DNA from: Isoperla grammatica
Lineage: Eukaryota > Arthropoda > Insecta > Plecoptera > Perlodidae
Direction: 5' to 3'
Length of the DNA: 64,000 nucleotides
NCBI GenBank assembly: GCA_945910005.1
Contig: OX246749.1
Location: 29,282,978 to 29,346,977 of the forward strand
The notes beneath the pieces are model-generated. The model made no database searches. It was not told where the DNA came from and saw only the letters and a list, made by a program, of their open reading frames with translations. Below, piece by piece: positions 22,601 through 32,654 of the stretch; position 1 is the first letter of the stretch, and every line of letters starts with the position of its first letter. Made by a program: the position numbers and the translations under genes.

Positions 22601-24420
22601 AGAGCCGTATGGAATGTGAAGCCCCATTTCGATGCGGACTGGACCGGAACTCACTCTAGTGCAATTCTAGTGCAATCTGAAAGTGTGATATACACATACG
22701 GGCATACCATACCAAAACCGTAATTTAGGGTCGAACTGAGTATTTAGAACTCGGCTTACGTGATAAACGTAGCCATTGTCGAATCATGATTAGGCTAGGC
22801 CTAATGATTATTAGGCCCATGTTTGGCTGTAGGCTAAGCATAGGGCCCTAGGCTCTAAGCGTCCGCCAAACTTAATAGTTGGGTAGGCCTGGCCTAGGCC
22901 TAAATATGTAGAACATTAGGCTCCATAATCTATCATAGGCATATCAAATGTCAGCAATTTAATGAGTGAATCTTCAAAGTGATCTCGGTATGCCTGGGCC
23001 TCAATAATATTCCATGAAATATCATAGGCCTACTTGTAAGACGACTCATAATAATATTTACTAGGCCTAGGCCTAATTGTTACGTTTGAACGTAAGAATA
23101 TAAGCCCATACACTGCGTAGGCCTAATATAAGCAAGTCATCGGATGTTCCTAGAGGTCTTATTGGTAGGCTGCCTACCATTGAAGGGGGTTTGGTATTTT
23201 TGTATTTATTGGGGTTTAACGACGTTTTCAACCGTTAGGTCATATCACGTCGGGGATTGTGGAGGATAGGGACAAATGGGGGGCATAGAGATATTAAAAG
23301 GGCATTGGGAGGAATGGGGGCAAGGGGAGGACCTCATTTAGTCGCCTCTTACGACAGGCAGAGTCACCACTAGGCCAAATTCTACCCCGGGCCCACACAT
23401 GGAAGGGGGTTTGGTGCAGACATATTCCACAGGAAGTGGATTCTGATCTTAGCCTAAAATCACGACGTATACCACAGGCTTTAGTTCGAACTAAACTTGG
23501 GTGGGTCGGACTGAGATAGGCCCTAGGCCGACTTGTATATCTACCGGCCTCAAATGGGTCTAACACGGGACTAACTAAAGCCGGACTCGCTGGTGTCGGC
23601 TGTAAGCCTAAATGCTGGGGCGAAAGCGAGCTATGCGTACCTATATCAAGCAAAGCTGGCTCGATTAGACCGGGCTGGCCCGGTTAGTTAGTTCGGTCTT
23701 ACTTGATCCGCATGCAACTGTATATATCACAAGTTTGAGTTCGCATTAGAATCAGTTCGGGACTGACTTAGTTCGAACTAACTCCTGTGGTAGGCCTATA
23801 CGTAGTGAGTGTAACCAAGCCTAGGCCCTAGCCTAGAACTAGGGCAGGACACACCATGGCCTTTGAATATCTACTAGGCCTAGGCTAGGCCTATAGCCTA
23901 GGCCCTGCCCCTAGGCATACAGAACTTTAATTAAGGCCATTATGATTAAGTTATTATACTAGGCCTAGGGCCTAGGGCATAGGCCCTAGGCCTAGGCCTA
24001 ATTGTCAAAAGTGTTTGAGCTAGGGCCTAGGCTAAAAATAATGGGACTAGCCTAGGGCTTAGGCCTAGGCCAAGGCTTAGGGCTAGGTTTAATAATGCTT
24101 ATGTAGGGCCTAGGCCTACTAGCCTAGGCCTACCTACCTCCCACTTTCAAAACATAGGCATTGTAATAGCCAGACAATGCTGCTAATGATGTTCCATTAT
24201 CCGATTGGTCTAGCATGATGTCTAAAGGTATCAATTTCCTCGGATTTCCTTGTGCTTCGGCCAAGAAATCCTGGAGGCTTTCCTTCTCATCAGGACTCCA
24301 AAACACGCTGAACACTTTTGTAGGGTTATGATTAGGATCTGCTGGTTCCCAGTCAGCTATATGCGAAATTGGCACTACATCTTTCTGCTTGTCTGACAAG
24401 TACTTCACAAGGGCGTACAT
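19433..24420 (-). CDS. BEN-domain (BEND5-like) protein gene of the transposon, six exons
   Basis: Six exons on the minus strand (24420-24138, 21593-21415, 21297-21040, 20925-20365, 20228-19997, 19626-19433) join with matching phases into about 568 codons. The N-terminus MYALVKYLSDKQKDVVPIS resembles the start of BEND5-type proteins. Central exons are Lys/Ser/Thr-rich and repeated. The C-terminal region (ALIWGQQDLMNRSVTGK..KKSLTPQKLQII, then an Arg/Lys-rich helix) is a BEN domain, a DNA- and chromatin-binding fold. The gene starts 544 bases from the divergent transposase gene. I infer an accessory DNA-binding protein of the transposon, or a captured host BEN gene. The last exon reads to TAG at 19433, but a GTAAGA donor near 19469-19474 could splice to an acceptor near 19170 instead. 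Confidence 0.8.
19997..20228 (-). CDS. BEN gene exon 5 (BEN domain, first half)
   Basis: Acceptor TTTACAG, donor G|GTGAGC, 77 codons plus one base. It encodes YVPLPSYVMACKVKKGTAG, NHAALIWGQQDLMNRSVTGK and KSLTPQKLQIIH. The L-x-RSVTGK and K-x-LTPQKL spacing is the recognisable BEN signature. Confidence 0.85.
20365..20925 (-). CDS. BEN gene exon 4
   Basis: Phase 0 to phase 0, 187 codons, donor GTAAGT. It contains an acidic patch (TSEEETSGDDGVV), a predicted coiled coil (YDELRKKYTQLKDKLASKT, then EAERLLNCNLNLQDMYFKLK) and a Ser/Thr/Pro-rich linker. The coiled coil suggests oligomerisation before the BEN domain. Confidence 0.8.
21040..21297 (-). CDS. BEN gene exon 3
   Basis: Phase 0 at both ends, 86 codons, acceptor TTTGTAG and donor GTAGAT. 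It begins EKKAQTNIVSVSQHSTGD, repeated at the start of exon 4, and ends NQDSKKKQLAK, as exon 2 does. It is a chimera of the repeat units seen on either side, and could be skipped without changing the frame. Confidence 0.75.
21415..21593 (-). CDS. BEN gene exon 2
   Basis: Acceptor TTTTTACAG precedes AT GTT AAA GAA; the exon ends QLAK before the donor GTAGGT. Its second half (KKATSRSTDDMPTSAKHTTN, then PLVVNQDSKKKQLAK) is nearly repeated in exon 3, so the two exons share a duplicated segment. Confidence 0.75.
21972..22050 (+). other. tRNA-like sequence, probable SINE head or retropseudogene
   Basis: GTGGCTCGATGGTCC resembles an A box and GAGGGTTCAATTCCCACTGG a B box, at tRNA-like spacing, followed by an A/T-rich 3' stretch. 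The acceptor stem does not close convincingly, so a functional tRNA is unlikely. Confidence 0.45.
22288..22776. mobile_element. MITE with GTTTATCACG termini
   Basis: Left ACTATGTTTATCACGCAAGC and CGAGTTCGGACTACTCAGTT are mirrored by right AACTGAGTATTTAGAACTCG and GCTTACGTGATAAACGTAGC. Arms are about 45 bases with internal secondary repeats of TGATAAAC. No coding capacity. Confidence 0.8.
23195..23400 (-). mobile_element. SINE-like repeat
   Basis: Contains GGGGTTTAACGACGTTTTCA, ACCGTTAGGTCATATCACGT and CCTCTTACGACAGGCAGAG. The ACGTTTTCAACCGTTAGGTC segment recurs inverted at about 27110-27155, with an A-rich tail after it, and the CCAAATTCTACCC segment at 15325. These shared parts indicate a dispersed SINE family. 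Confidence 0.6.
23405..23790. mobile_element. probable MITE with TTAGTTCGAACTAA motifs
   Basis: TTTAGTTCGAACTAAAC near 23480 and CTTAGTTCGAACTAACTCC near 23768 lie near opposite ends, with CACAGG / CCTGTGG matching outside them. Symmetry is clear but the precise ends are not fixed. Confidence 0.5.
24138..24420 (-). CDS. BEN gene exon 1
   Basis: ATG at 24420 opens 94 codons ending in LKVG plus one base. The donor G|GTAGGT lies at 24137-24132. The exon encodes the BEND5-like N-terminal module, including FSVFWSPDEKESLQDFL. Exon 2 supplies AT to complete the split Asp codon. Confidence 0.8.
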
Positions 24421-24964
24421 TTTTCCTTTTCCAAATTACAGTTAATAAATCGCAAACAACAAACGTAAACTAGAACGAAACGCGAAAGACACGTGTGCAC
24501 CCAGGTCCCAGTTGCCGTTGGCCAGTGGGTTGGGCGTTGAGTTGATTGCGGGTTCTGGCTAGTGGCGCAATTTAATACAAGTTGACAACGTTCAAACGAT
24601 AAATTCTAGCGCCAACAATTTGACAAAGTAATCATTGAGAATTGAGATGGATATGAAATAACCAATGTAATACAATGACAATGACTGTTTAGATAAAAGA
24701 AAATGTTTTTATCTAGTTAATGCCTTCAGAAAATTATAACAAAGAACAGGAAGCCATACTCAGCTGAGAGAAACCGAGACAACAACAACAACGCCAAAAG
24801 TTTTGCCGGTTGGTAAGAATGGTATATTCCGGTTTTGTGTCTGCTGTCTGCTGTCAAAAATAGGCTTGTCTTCTAAGCTTGTCTTGTGCTTGTGATTATT
24901 TTCATAATATGTAGTTGTGATATTAATTTCTAGTCCCTAGGCCTAGGTTAACTATAGATAAGAA
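24421..24964. promoter_or_regulatory. probable bidirectional promoter region of the transposon genes
   Basis: This 544-bp gap separates the divergent start codons of the BEN gene (-) and the transposase gene (+). No canonical TATA element is obvious. The promoter role is inferred only from the head-to-head arrangement. Confidence 0.5.
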
Positions 24965-25117
24965 ATGTATAAACGAAATCGCCCGAAACAATACCGGAAT
25001 TATTTAAAACCAGGAGTACAAAACGTGAAAGTTCCCAAATCTACACTATGTAGGAAACGCCGTGAAGCCCTGCAAAGTCAAAGCCATGTTGAGCAACAAG
25101 TGGGCCAAGGCCTACTG
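24965..25117 (+). CDS. transposase exon 1
   Basis: ATG at 24965 opens 51 codons rich in Lys/Arg (MYKRNRPKQYRNYLK) ending at CTG|GTAAGT. This start was chosen because it is the first ATG of a frame that splices in phase 0 to exon 2; upstream there is no continuing frame. Confidence 0.75.
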
Positions 25118-28100
25118 GTAAGTAACATTTTGTCTTTACTAATAAAATGCCTTTTTTATGCCTATACTACCTAGGCCTATACTGGCATGCCTGGTGCCGT
25201 GTTTCAAACAATTTAAGGGCTATTTAGGTATGTAGGGCCTAAGCATGGTGTTTTTAATGTTACCATGGCCTAAGCCTTTATTTACTCGGTTGAAGAAGAT
25301 GCTAATGCTGTGAACTTGATTAGGCCTAGGCCCAAAATAAGAGTGAATGGGCTTTGGTTTGAACCCTTCTAAGTTCTAGGTAGGCCTAGGCCATAAAGGA
25401 AACTGTTACTTACCTGTAAGTTGAGGTAACAAGCAGATACCTACTTTGTAAAATGAAGGAATGTTCTTCTTAGTTCTTCCTCCTCAACACCAGTAGAAGC
25501 ACACGTGCACTTACCCCTCCTCCCCCCCCCCCCCACACACACACTCCAATCACTTACAACACCGGCACGATATAGCACAGGCACAGCACCTATAGGCCTA
25601 AAGAAGCCTCTAGGCTAACAGGACAACATCATGAAAAGATTTTTTCCATGGTTGACACTGGGCGGTTATTTCATTTAGCGACACGCGCTAGGGCCTATTC
25701 GCAATTTACGTATACAAATTATAAAATAGACTTATAGTCTTATACAAACAGTAGGTAAAATAAGTTAAAACCAGTTAAAATAGAACAAGTTAGTAGAGCA
25801 TAGAAGCAAAGAACAGAATAGGCCTACAAGACATATTAAAACAAAATACAAAATAGACCAGAGTTAAGACTAGACAGACATGTGAAAGGACGCACATAGT
25901 TTGACTTAAATTCTCCGTTACGATTTGTCTTGGAATTTAGGTAGGCGCACTGGCTTTTTCGATCGACAGACGACAAGTGTTCGAAAATTATTCGAGTAAG
26001 CCTATAGGCCTATGCCTATAAGCTATAGGCTCTTTAAATTGTATGAGTGAATGTAGGTTGAATGTGTGATTTTGTAGTGTAGCCTAGTTTTGTCACATAC
26101 TAATTACGAACAGTGTTCGTTTTATTTATTATCCAACATTAAAAGACAATAATTGAGGTAAATTGGGCCAACCCAAACAATTCACTACACTCACTGGACT
26201 TACATTTCTTTTAAGTTAAATGATTGTGCCTTCCCTATTTCAAAGCCTACGAGTTGCCACAGCTCCAAACAGTAGGATAGCCTAATAATCACTAACTTAT
26301 AGCCTCTACAAATTCTGCAGTTGCTTCCGGAAGACGACTTAAGAATTTGTTTAGCTGTAGGCTATTAGGCCCCCTAGGTATATGGTTTATAAGTAGGGCT
26401 TATATATTAATATTATCATATGTTATTATTTATTCTATTTAACAATGTTCAAGTGTTATTCCTAGCCTACAGTGGAATCTCAGCTTTGTTACAATAATTA
26501 CCCTAGTAGGTTATTTGGTGATCTGAGCTACCTATAGGTCCTATGCTAAAACAAGAAACTAATGTAGTAGCCTACGGTATGGCATTCTAGTGGTAATATT
26601 TTTTTTCTACCAATAGGCTTAGTAGGTGCTTTATTTACTGTATAAATTGTTTTTATTTTAGGATGATGATTCTGATTCTGAAAGTTTGGCCGATCTTATT
26701 GAGCCTAGGCCTAATCTTGCATCAGTAGACATAGAATCAGAGGCTCCTGACTATGATCAAAGTATAGGGGAACAGCATAAAAACAACTCTGATCCATCGT
26801 CAAGTGATGGTTTATCTATGGTAAGTAAGCCTACAATCATATTCCTACAAACCTATTTGGGTTTCAATGAAATACTGTTATGCAGGCTACTATTTTAATG
26901 CATGCAATGTAGGCCTACATCTCAGTTTTAAACTTTAACTTAAATTTTAACTATAACTACTACTTTTATTATTGTTAATTTTTAATCTTTAAGTTAACTT
27001 TTAGTTTAGTTTTAATCTGTTTGATGCCGTCCGCGGTGGCTCGTAGGGTTGGGGCGTAGGTCCTGTAAGTTTTTTGTAATTGTCCTTCATGCTCATCTAT
27101 CACCACTCATCCGACGTGATATGACCTAACGGTTGAAAACGTCGTTAAACCACAATAAAAAAAATAAAAAAAAAATAAAAATAAAAAAAAAAATCTGTTT
27201 GATTATATGTATTAACTGTGTTTTAAATCAAATCAGTAGGCTACCTGTGTATGAAATTATGAAAATAATGTAATGTATTATTTGATAATAGCGCAGAGTC
27301 GCTAAATAAAGACTAATTAATTAATTAAATTAATTAAAGTTGTTACACCGGAGACTGGACTACCACTGGTAGCATGCTTCAACACCAACATTTTATAATT
27401 GCATGACTATGTGTAAGATGCTTTCATTATCTTGGTTCTCAATGTTAATGTTATTAATTCTCCATAGAAATCCAATGATGATGAATATGATGCCCATGCT
27501 CAACATGCAGAAGATGTTACTATACCCATTGTTAATGAAGAACCTGAAGATAACGTTCCTCGTTTCAAGAAATCCGAATACCTAGATACTTGCTTATATC
27601 ATGGTTCAAATATTTCTAAGTTTGGGGCACTTATGATGATTTTGCATTTCTCTATAAGACACAGTCTGACCGGTGTCGCATTAGAGGACTTATTGAAACT
27701 TATTAATGCTATTTTTGAAGGAGAAGTGATACCTGGGTCAAACTATCGAGTCAACAAGATTTTTAGACATGTGAATAGTCCTAACAACTTCCATTTTTAC
27801 TGTCACTATTGCACTAATTACATAGGCAATAAAGAATTAATTGAAATGTCTAATATTACATCCTGTTTGGTGTGCCAAAGAAATTTTAATTTAAGTACCT
27901 CCATGAAGGAGGGTATTTTTTTTATAACAATACCTGTAGAAGAACAAATGAGACTTTTACTTGAGGATCCTAACTTTTCTAGCCAACTTAACTATCGATT
28001 TGAGCGTGTCACTGAAGAAGGTATAATTGCAGATATTTATGATGGTTTGAATTACAAAGATTTGTCTCGGGAGGGAAATGTTTTGTCTAATCCTAAAAAC

Positions 28101-29789
28101 TATTCATTTACTTTCAACACTGATGGTGCCCCAGTTTTTAAGTCATGCAAAAACTCAATATGGCCCATTCAACTAATTTTGAATGAACTGCCTCCTACTG
28201 AAAGGTTCCAACCTCATAATGTGCTCATTACAGGGTTGTGGTTTGGTAATAAAGAACCCAAGATGAGTGTTTTTCTTAAACCATTTGTGGATGAATTTAT
28301 CAAGTTGGGCACTGAAGGTATGGTTTGGCAAGGGATAGATGGACAGCCAGTCAACAGTAAGTTGGTTGCCTTGTGCTGTAGTGTTGACTCTGTGGCTAAA
28401 CCAGCTATTCAAAAATTAACACAATTTAATGGCTACTCAGCCTGTGGCTATTGTGACCATCCTGGTGAGAAAATTGATCGTAACCAAATTAGGTACACTT
28501 TTTCTGAAAACTTGAATCGTACAGCGAAGGGTATGAGAAAAGATATGAAGGAAGCACATAGGACGAAAAACACGGTCAATGGTTTGAAAGGTGTGTCGCC
28601 ACTTGTAGCATTGCCCTATTTTGATATAGTGTTTGGTTTCGTAATTGATTACATGCATGCAGTCTTGCTCGGAGTGTTGAGACAAATTACAAACCTTTGG
28701 TTTTCAACATCAAATCACAATGAACCATATTATGTGGGACTTTTGATAGGTCAAGTCGATGAAAGATTGGCACATATAACACCACCAAAGTCAATTTCAC
28801 GGTCACCCAGACCTATTTCTGACCGAGTACATTGGAAAGCAAACGAGTGGCGTTCTTGGCTACTTTATTATAGCTTACCATGCTTGAAAAACATTTTACG
28901 TAGAGAATATTTTGAGCATTTTACCATTCTGGTGTCTGCAATTTTCATACTCTTAAAGGACAAAATATCATATGATGAGATAGACAATGCTAATATTTTA
29001 CTTATTGAGTTCGTTTCACGCTTTCAGCAGTTTTATGGGAAAATAAACATGACCTACAATGTGCACTTACTGACTCATTTGGCAAAAGTTGTAAGTTTAT
29101 GGGGTCCTTTGTGGACTCATTCCTGTTTCGTTTTTGAATCTGGAAATGGCAATATTGTAACCCTAATAAAAGGTCGAACTGACGTTCTCACTCAAGTTGC
29201 AAACAAATATAATCTCCGTAGGTCAATTAACCAGTTGCTAAAAATTTACACAGTCAACCATTCGGTTATTTCATATTGTGAATCTCTAATGGAATACAGA
29301 ATGTGTAAGAATGTTGTCAAGGGTTATGAGTCAGGTATTATGCTTTTGGGGTACTCTCACGTGAAGGAACTTGTGTTCGAGGAACAAAATGCTTTCAGAA
29401 ATGCGGGTTTAGATGTACCTGATAAAGTGGAATTGTTTAATAAATTAATTTTTAAGAATGAAGTGTACTATAGCAAGTCATATAAAAAACCCACTAAAAC
29501 AAATGATTGTTGTATAACTCTAAATAATAGAAAAACGGGTTTGATATTGAAAATAATAAAGTATAAAAATGTTGAATATATTATCTTTCAGAGCATAGAT
29601 ATTTTGAATAATATTATAATTCAGCCTGATCAATGTTCTGGTGCGAAAGCAGATCACATTATGGTTTGTCACATTACAGATATATTAACGGTGGTGCCAG
29701 CCAAAAATATATTGTGTAAATGTATTCTTGTACATTGTGGTGGTCATCAATTTGTAACTGATTTCCCTAATAGGTATGAAAAAGACTAG
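24965..29789 (+). CDS. CACTA/EnSpm-like transposase, three exons, 877 aa
   Basis: Exons 24965-25117, 26662-26820 and 27468-29789 join at phase-0 GT-AG introns into 877 codons plus stop. The N-terminus is short and basic (residues 1-51), followed by an acidic Asp/Glu/Ser segment (52-145). A Cys4 zinc motif lies near residues 216-240 (CHYC...CLVC). NTDGAPVF (Asp about 323) and CSVDSVAKP (Asp about 411) are candidate catalytic aspartates. CGYC (430-433) follows, then DYMHAVLLGV (498-507) and WGPLWTHSCFVFESGNG with Glu about 661. The D-MH-LGV block and the WGPLW..S.F.FE..NG block are typical of the tnp2/Transposase_21-type transposases of CACTA elements. It would cut at the transposon ends. No stop or frameshift interrupts it, so activity is plausible. 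Which acidic residues are catalytic is inferred. Confidence 0.85.
26662..26820 (+). CDS. transposase exon 2
   Basis: Acceptor TTTATTTTAG and donor ATG|GTAAGT bound 53 codons beginning DDDSDSESLADL. The acidic, serine-rich composition suits a flexible linker. Phase 0 on both sides. Confidence 0.75.
27015..27185 (+). mobile_element. SINE 3' fragment in transposase intron 2
   Basis: CATCCGACGTGATATGACCT, AACGGTTGAAAACGTCGTTA and an A-rich tail (AATAAAAAAAATAAAAA) match, in the opposite orientation, the repeat at 23195-23400. Confidence 0.6.
27468..29789 (+). CDS. transposase exon 3 (catalytic core)
   Basis: Acceptor ATTCTCCATAG at 27467, then 773 codons to TAG at 29787-29789. It contains all recognised transposase motifs. 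The in-frame ATG at 27633 is not needed as a start because 55 further codons upstream are open and spliced. Confidence 0.85.
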   Translation, partial: KSNDDEYDAHAQHAEDVTIPIVNEEPEDNVPRFKKSEYLDTCLYHGSNISKFGALMMILHFSIRHSLTGVALEDLLKLINAIFEGEVIPGSNYRVNKIFRHVNSPNNFHFYCHYCTNYIGNKELIEMSNITSCLVCQRNFNLSTSMKEGIFFITIPVEEQMRLLLEDPNFSSQLNYRFERVTEEGIIADIYDGLNYKDLSREGNVLSNPKNYSFTFNTDGAPVFKSCKNSIWPIQLILNELPPTERFQPHNVLITGLWFGNKEPKMSVFLKPFVDEFIKLGTEGMVWQGIDGQPVNSKLVALCCSVDSVAKPAIQKLTQFNGYSACGYCDHPGEKIDRNQIRYTFSENLNRTAKGMRKDMKEAHRTKNTVNGLKGVSPLVALPYFDIVFGFVIDYMHAVLLGVLRQITNLWFSTSNHNEPYYVGLLIGQVDERLAHITPPKSISRSPRPISDRVHWKANEWRSWLLYYSLPCLKNILRREYFEHFTILVSAIFILLKDKISYDEIDNANILLIEFVSRFQQFYGKINMTYNVHLLTHLAKVVSLWGPLWTHSCFVFESGNGNIVTLIKGRTDVLTQVANKYNLRRSINQLLKIYTVNHSVISYCESLMEYRMCKNVVKGYESGIMLLGYSHVKELVFEEQNAFRNAGLDVPDKVELFNKLIFKNEVYYSKSYKKPTKTNDCCITLNNRKTGLILKIIKYKNVEYIIFQSIDILNNIIIQPDQCSGAKADHIMVCHITDILTVVPAKNILCKCILVHCGGHQFVTDFPNRYEKD

Positions 29790-30640
29790 ATTTGTAACCA
29801 TCAATGTGTATAACTTGTATTGTGCACAGCAGCTTTTTAACAGCCAAAAAACAGCTAAAAGGGGCAAACCATTGTCTAAGTTGTAATGTATTATTTTTAA
29901 AGGTAGAAAATTATCCTCAGTGTTATTATGTTTTACAACCTACACTTAATAAAATTCTTGATCATAAATTGTGTTTTTATTTTTGTTCTGGATGTAGTGA
30001 AAATTTGCCGTTATATAAATAATATCAACTATATTTAACCATATTAAAAAAAAAAAATTGGAAATTTTTTAAATAATTATAATTGGTTAAAACTATTCGG
30101 ACCACTGCCAAAATCGCTTCATTAAAGTTAAAAAATTTCGCACAAGCAGCCATCTTGAAAAAAAAGTTTTTTTATGCCAGTTATCTGTGAATCTTTTATA
30201 GGTCAACCGATTAGATGGATTCTGCTGAAATTAAACGTCAGCATCGGGAACCAATAGTTAAGAAGATATATTTACGTTCAGTACCATCCACCAAGATGAC
30301 AACCTAAAAACAATTAAAGTAAATATTGGTGTTTAATTTTTTATATTATAGGCCTAATTGAGGAAGGGAACCACTTTTCGTAACATTGTTTTTCATTGAT
30401 TTTCCAACATTTAAAATGTTTTATTCTACCATACACTGCCATATCTTGGAAAGAAATATTAAGTATTTAATGCCCGGAATGTTCCTAATTATTTACATTC
30501 CTTAATCGGTTCATCGCTTATTTATCTGTCAACGCGCTTCACAAATTGTTTTTTTTTTTTTTAGTAAATAACATGGTGAAAGGTAATTCTTTGTGGACTT
30601 ACATTCACACTTGTGGTGCGACACTGTTATACCAGTTAAC
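29790..30640. other. 3' flank of the transposase gene
   Basis: A possible polyadenylation signal AATAAA occurs at about 29948. A small Cys-containing open frame (about 29804-30022) follows the stop, but has no splice signals and is not called. The rest is AT-rich. Confidence 0.5.
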
Positions 30641-30998
30641 CTGACAGTGATAATTTGTACTGCCGTTATTGATAGATCAGTACAAATGCTATTAACAGTG
30701 AGTGATACTGATATTTGTTTGACATTTTCATCCCCATCAGTGTTTTAAGACTGATACCAGTGGTCCAAGACTGATAACAGATAACCTTAACTAATGTCAG
30801 TACTAATACTGATCATGTAGTACTGATCATTCAAACAATGATTACTGGTAACACTGGCATCTGTACAGATCATTCACTGATATCAGTGACCTGACACTGA
30901 CATTAGTGATTAAAGACTATTACCAGTTCAAACTACACTAATACTAGTTCAATGTGTACTAATATCAGTACCCCATAGTACTAATACTTCCACTAGGG
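30640..30998. repeat. right subterminal repeats and terminus of the CACTA-like element
   Basis: Clustered CTGATATCAGTGA, ACTAATATCAGTA and ACTGACATTAGTGA motifs run up to the terminus CTTCCACTAGGG, mirroring the left end. Confidence 0.85.
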
Positions 30999-31283
30999 TA
31001 CACTCTGTAAACAGATTCACATCACAATGGTATTCTAATTTACAAATATGTATTTATGGACATAATTCGATGAGGTAAAGTTTGATTGTATACGTCAATT
31101 TAAAGACGAATTGTCATTATTATTATTATCTATTGATATTTTCTCACCCAAGACGAGAGCCAATTGTTGACAACACACCAAATTATCTGTGCCGTTTATA
31201 ATGTGAGCGCCTGTAACCACGCATCGCGGCGTGCGGGTATGCTTGTCTGGTTGCCTAAGTAACGGGGGTTGTCAGGTGCCTAA

Positions 31284-31430
31284 GGTTGGAATTCATAGTC
31301 GGCCCCTACACCTAGGGGCGCCCATTGTTACCAAGGTAACAATTGTTTGCATGTTATTTCCCATAAACAAAACAAATCCATAGCAACAATGGGTGCCCCT
31401 AGGTGTAGGGGCCGACTATGAATTCCAACC
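31284..31430. mobile_element. 147-bp MITE with TAA duplication
   Basis: Left GGTTGGAATTCATAGTCGGC and right GCCGACTATGAATTCCAACC are exact reverse complements; arms extend about 50 bases with one mismatch (CCCCTACACCTAGGGG, CCCATTGTTA). TAA lies on each side (31281-31283, 31431-31433), as for PIF/Harbinger-type insertions. Confidence 0.9.
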
Positions 31431-31434
31431 TAAG

Positions 31435-32650
31435 TCTATCACATCCGTTATTACACCTTTTTTAGGCTAAATAGGGTGAAGGCATGTCCATAACCCAACA
31501 CTGGCCGTCCTGTATTGTCAAAGGACGGCTAAATTACAATAAATTTAATTGAATTTATACCTTTTTATATTGTGTCTTCTAGAAAAAGTGAACTGAGAGT
31601 TACTTTCTTATTAGTCCTGATTCCGGAATGCAGCAAATATAAATTTAGGTTCTGTTCTGGCTTTGGTTGAGATCAAAAGTAAGTTTAGCTTTAGATTAAC
31701 CAATGAATAATACAAATTTATGTTTCGGTTTGTGAACCCAAAATTGAAGTTTGATAATGCAAGGAAGTTTATAACGTTTACTGCATATTAATACTTAAGA
31801 AAGGCTGTATTTCATACTTTTTGACTTAGGTCGCGACGACAATATGAGTGATTTAATTTGCTTGTTATTTTATTAACAATAGAGTGGTCGTCTATGCTAC
31901 ACATTTCTATCTCAAATTAAATTATTATATTTTGTCTGAAATCTCAAATTTTGCAACGATGCTATAATCGAGACGATGTCTTCTTTCTTTGTAAATATGA
32001 AAACACTCCATAAAAGATGAAAAAATACACCCTCATATCCAATTCAGGATTTCAAACCTAAAACGCACATAATATAGTTACAACTACACGTACGTTCTTG
32101 AACCGCAATACAAATTGTTGGTCACCTTCACGTACTTCTTGTAAAACTTAGCACAACGTGAAGTGTACTCAAGTAGCATTATTGCCGGTACCGGCTGCTA
32201 AAAGATAAACAAAATAATGTTGGTATATTCTGAGTTCAATGTTTCAATTTCAAGGATACATTTTTGTATGTTACGCATATTTTAGAAAAGTAAAAACGGT
32301 GAGTGAACCAACAGCCTTAAAAATATAACGTTTTTTCGATTTCTGTCTCAACTGTAGCTATTAACATTGATAGCCTACCACATAAATTACGATAAAGTAA
32401 AAATACTGACATGCAATTATTAGCAAGTGCATTATAGTTTATGTTTCACTATCACTATTGATAATATTAGAATAATTATTCTTCCGCCTACGAACCCGAA
32501 ACTGTTATTGATATTGCACGGATTAAAAATTTGATTCGTCAAGCTATAATTTGATGCCACGCGTTTCAGTCTTTATCGCTTATAATAAGGGGCCCGATTT
32601 TCGCGCCCTTTCATTGTGGATATTATGCAAGGGGTGTGTGTGTGTGTGTT
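31435..32650. other. unassigned stretch with degraded SINE fragments
   Basis: A SINE-like tail (GGCCGTCCTGTATTGTCAAA, AATTACAATAAA) lies at 31500-31555. A degraded family 3 SINE lies at 31935-32110. No gene recognised. Confidence 0.45.
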
Positions 32651-32654
32651 TAGG

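Larger units (their letters stand above)
22770..24130. repeat. AGGCCT / CCTAGG-rich low-complexity tract
   Basis: Dozens of overlapping TAGGCCTAGGCC-type motifs, each locally palindromic, most concentrated at 23860-24130. The motif also recurs through the transposase introns (24930-26640). It is rare outside the CACTA-like element in this window, so it is a compositional signature of that element. Confidence 0.75.
21630..24137. other. long first intron of the BEN gene with elements and AGGCCT-rich DNA
   Basis: Holds a tRNA-like sequence (about 21975-22050), two inverted-repeat elements (22288-22776, about 23405-23790), a SINE-like block (23195-23400) and a very AGGCCT/TAGGCC-rich tract (22770-24130). 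No coding exon is recognised inside. Confidence 0.6.
17256..30998. mobile_element. 13.7-kb CACTA/EnSpm-like transposon with transposase and BEN genes
   Basis: The left terminus CCCTAGTGGAAGTATTAGTA is matched by the right terminus TACTAATACTTCCACTAGGG, with TA on both flanks. Just inside each end lie many direct and inverted copies of ACTAATATCAGTA-like motifs (17270-17860 and 30640-30990), the arrangement of transposase-binding subterminal repeats in CACTA elements. Two divergent genes occupy the interior: a three-exon transposase (+) and a six-exon BEN-domain gene (-). The ends are not literally CACTA; the superfamily is inferred from the transposase motifs and the subterminal repeats. All exon phases match, so the element looks recent and possibly autonomous. 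Confidence 0.85.

Noticed and set aside
23294..23653. 119-residue minus-strand open frame
   Set aside because: It crosses a SINE-like repeat and an inverted-repeat element within an intron and has no recognised motif.
29804..30022. Small Cys-rich protein downstream of the transposase
   Set aside because: No in-phase splice junction or upstream signal; it could be an exon, but the evidence is too thin.
17256..30998. piggyBac-type element, because the ends begin CCCT
   Set aside because: Flanks are TA rather than TTAA, and the transposase motifs (D-MH-LGV, WGPLW..FE..NG) and subterminal repeats point to a CACTA-like element.
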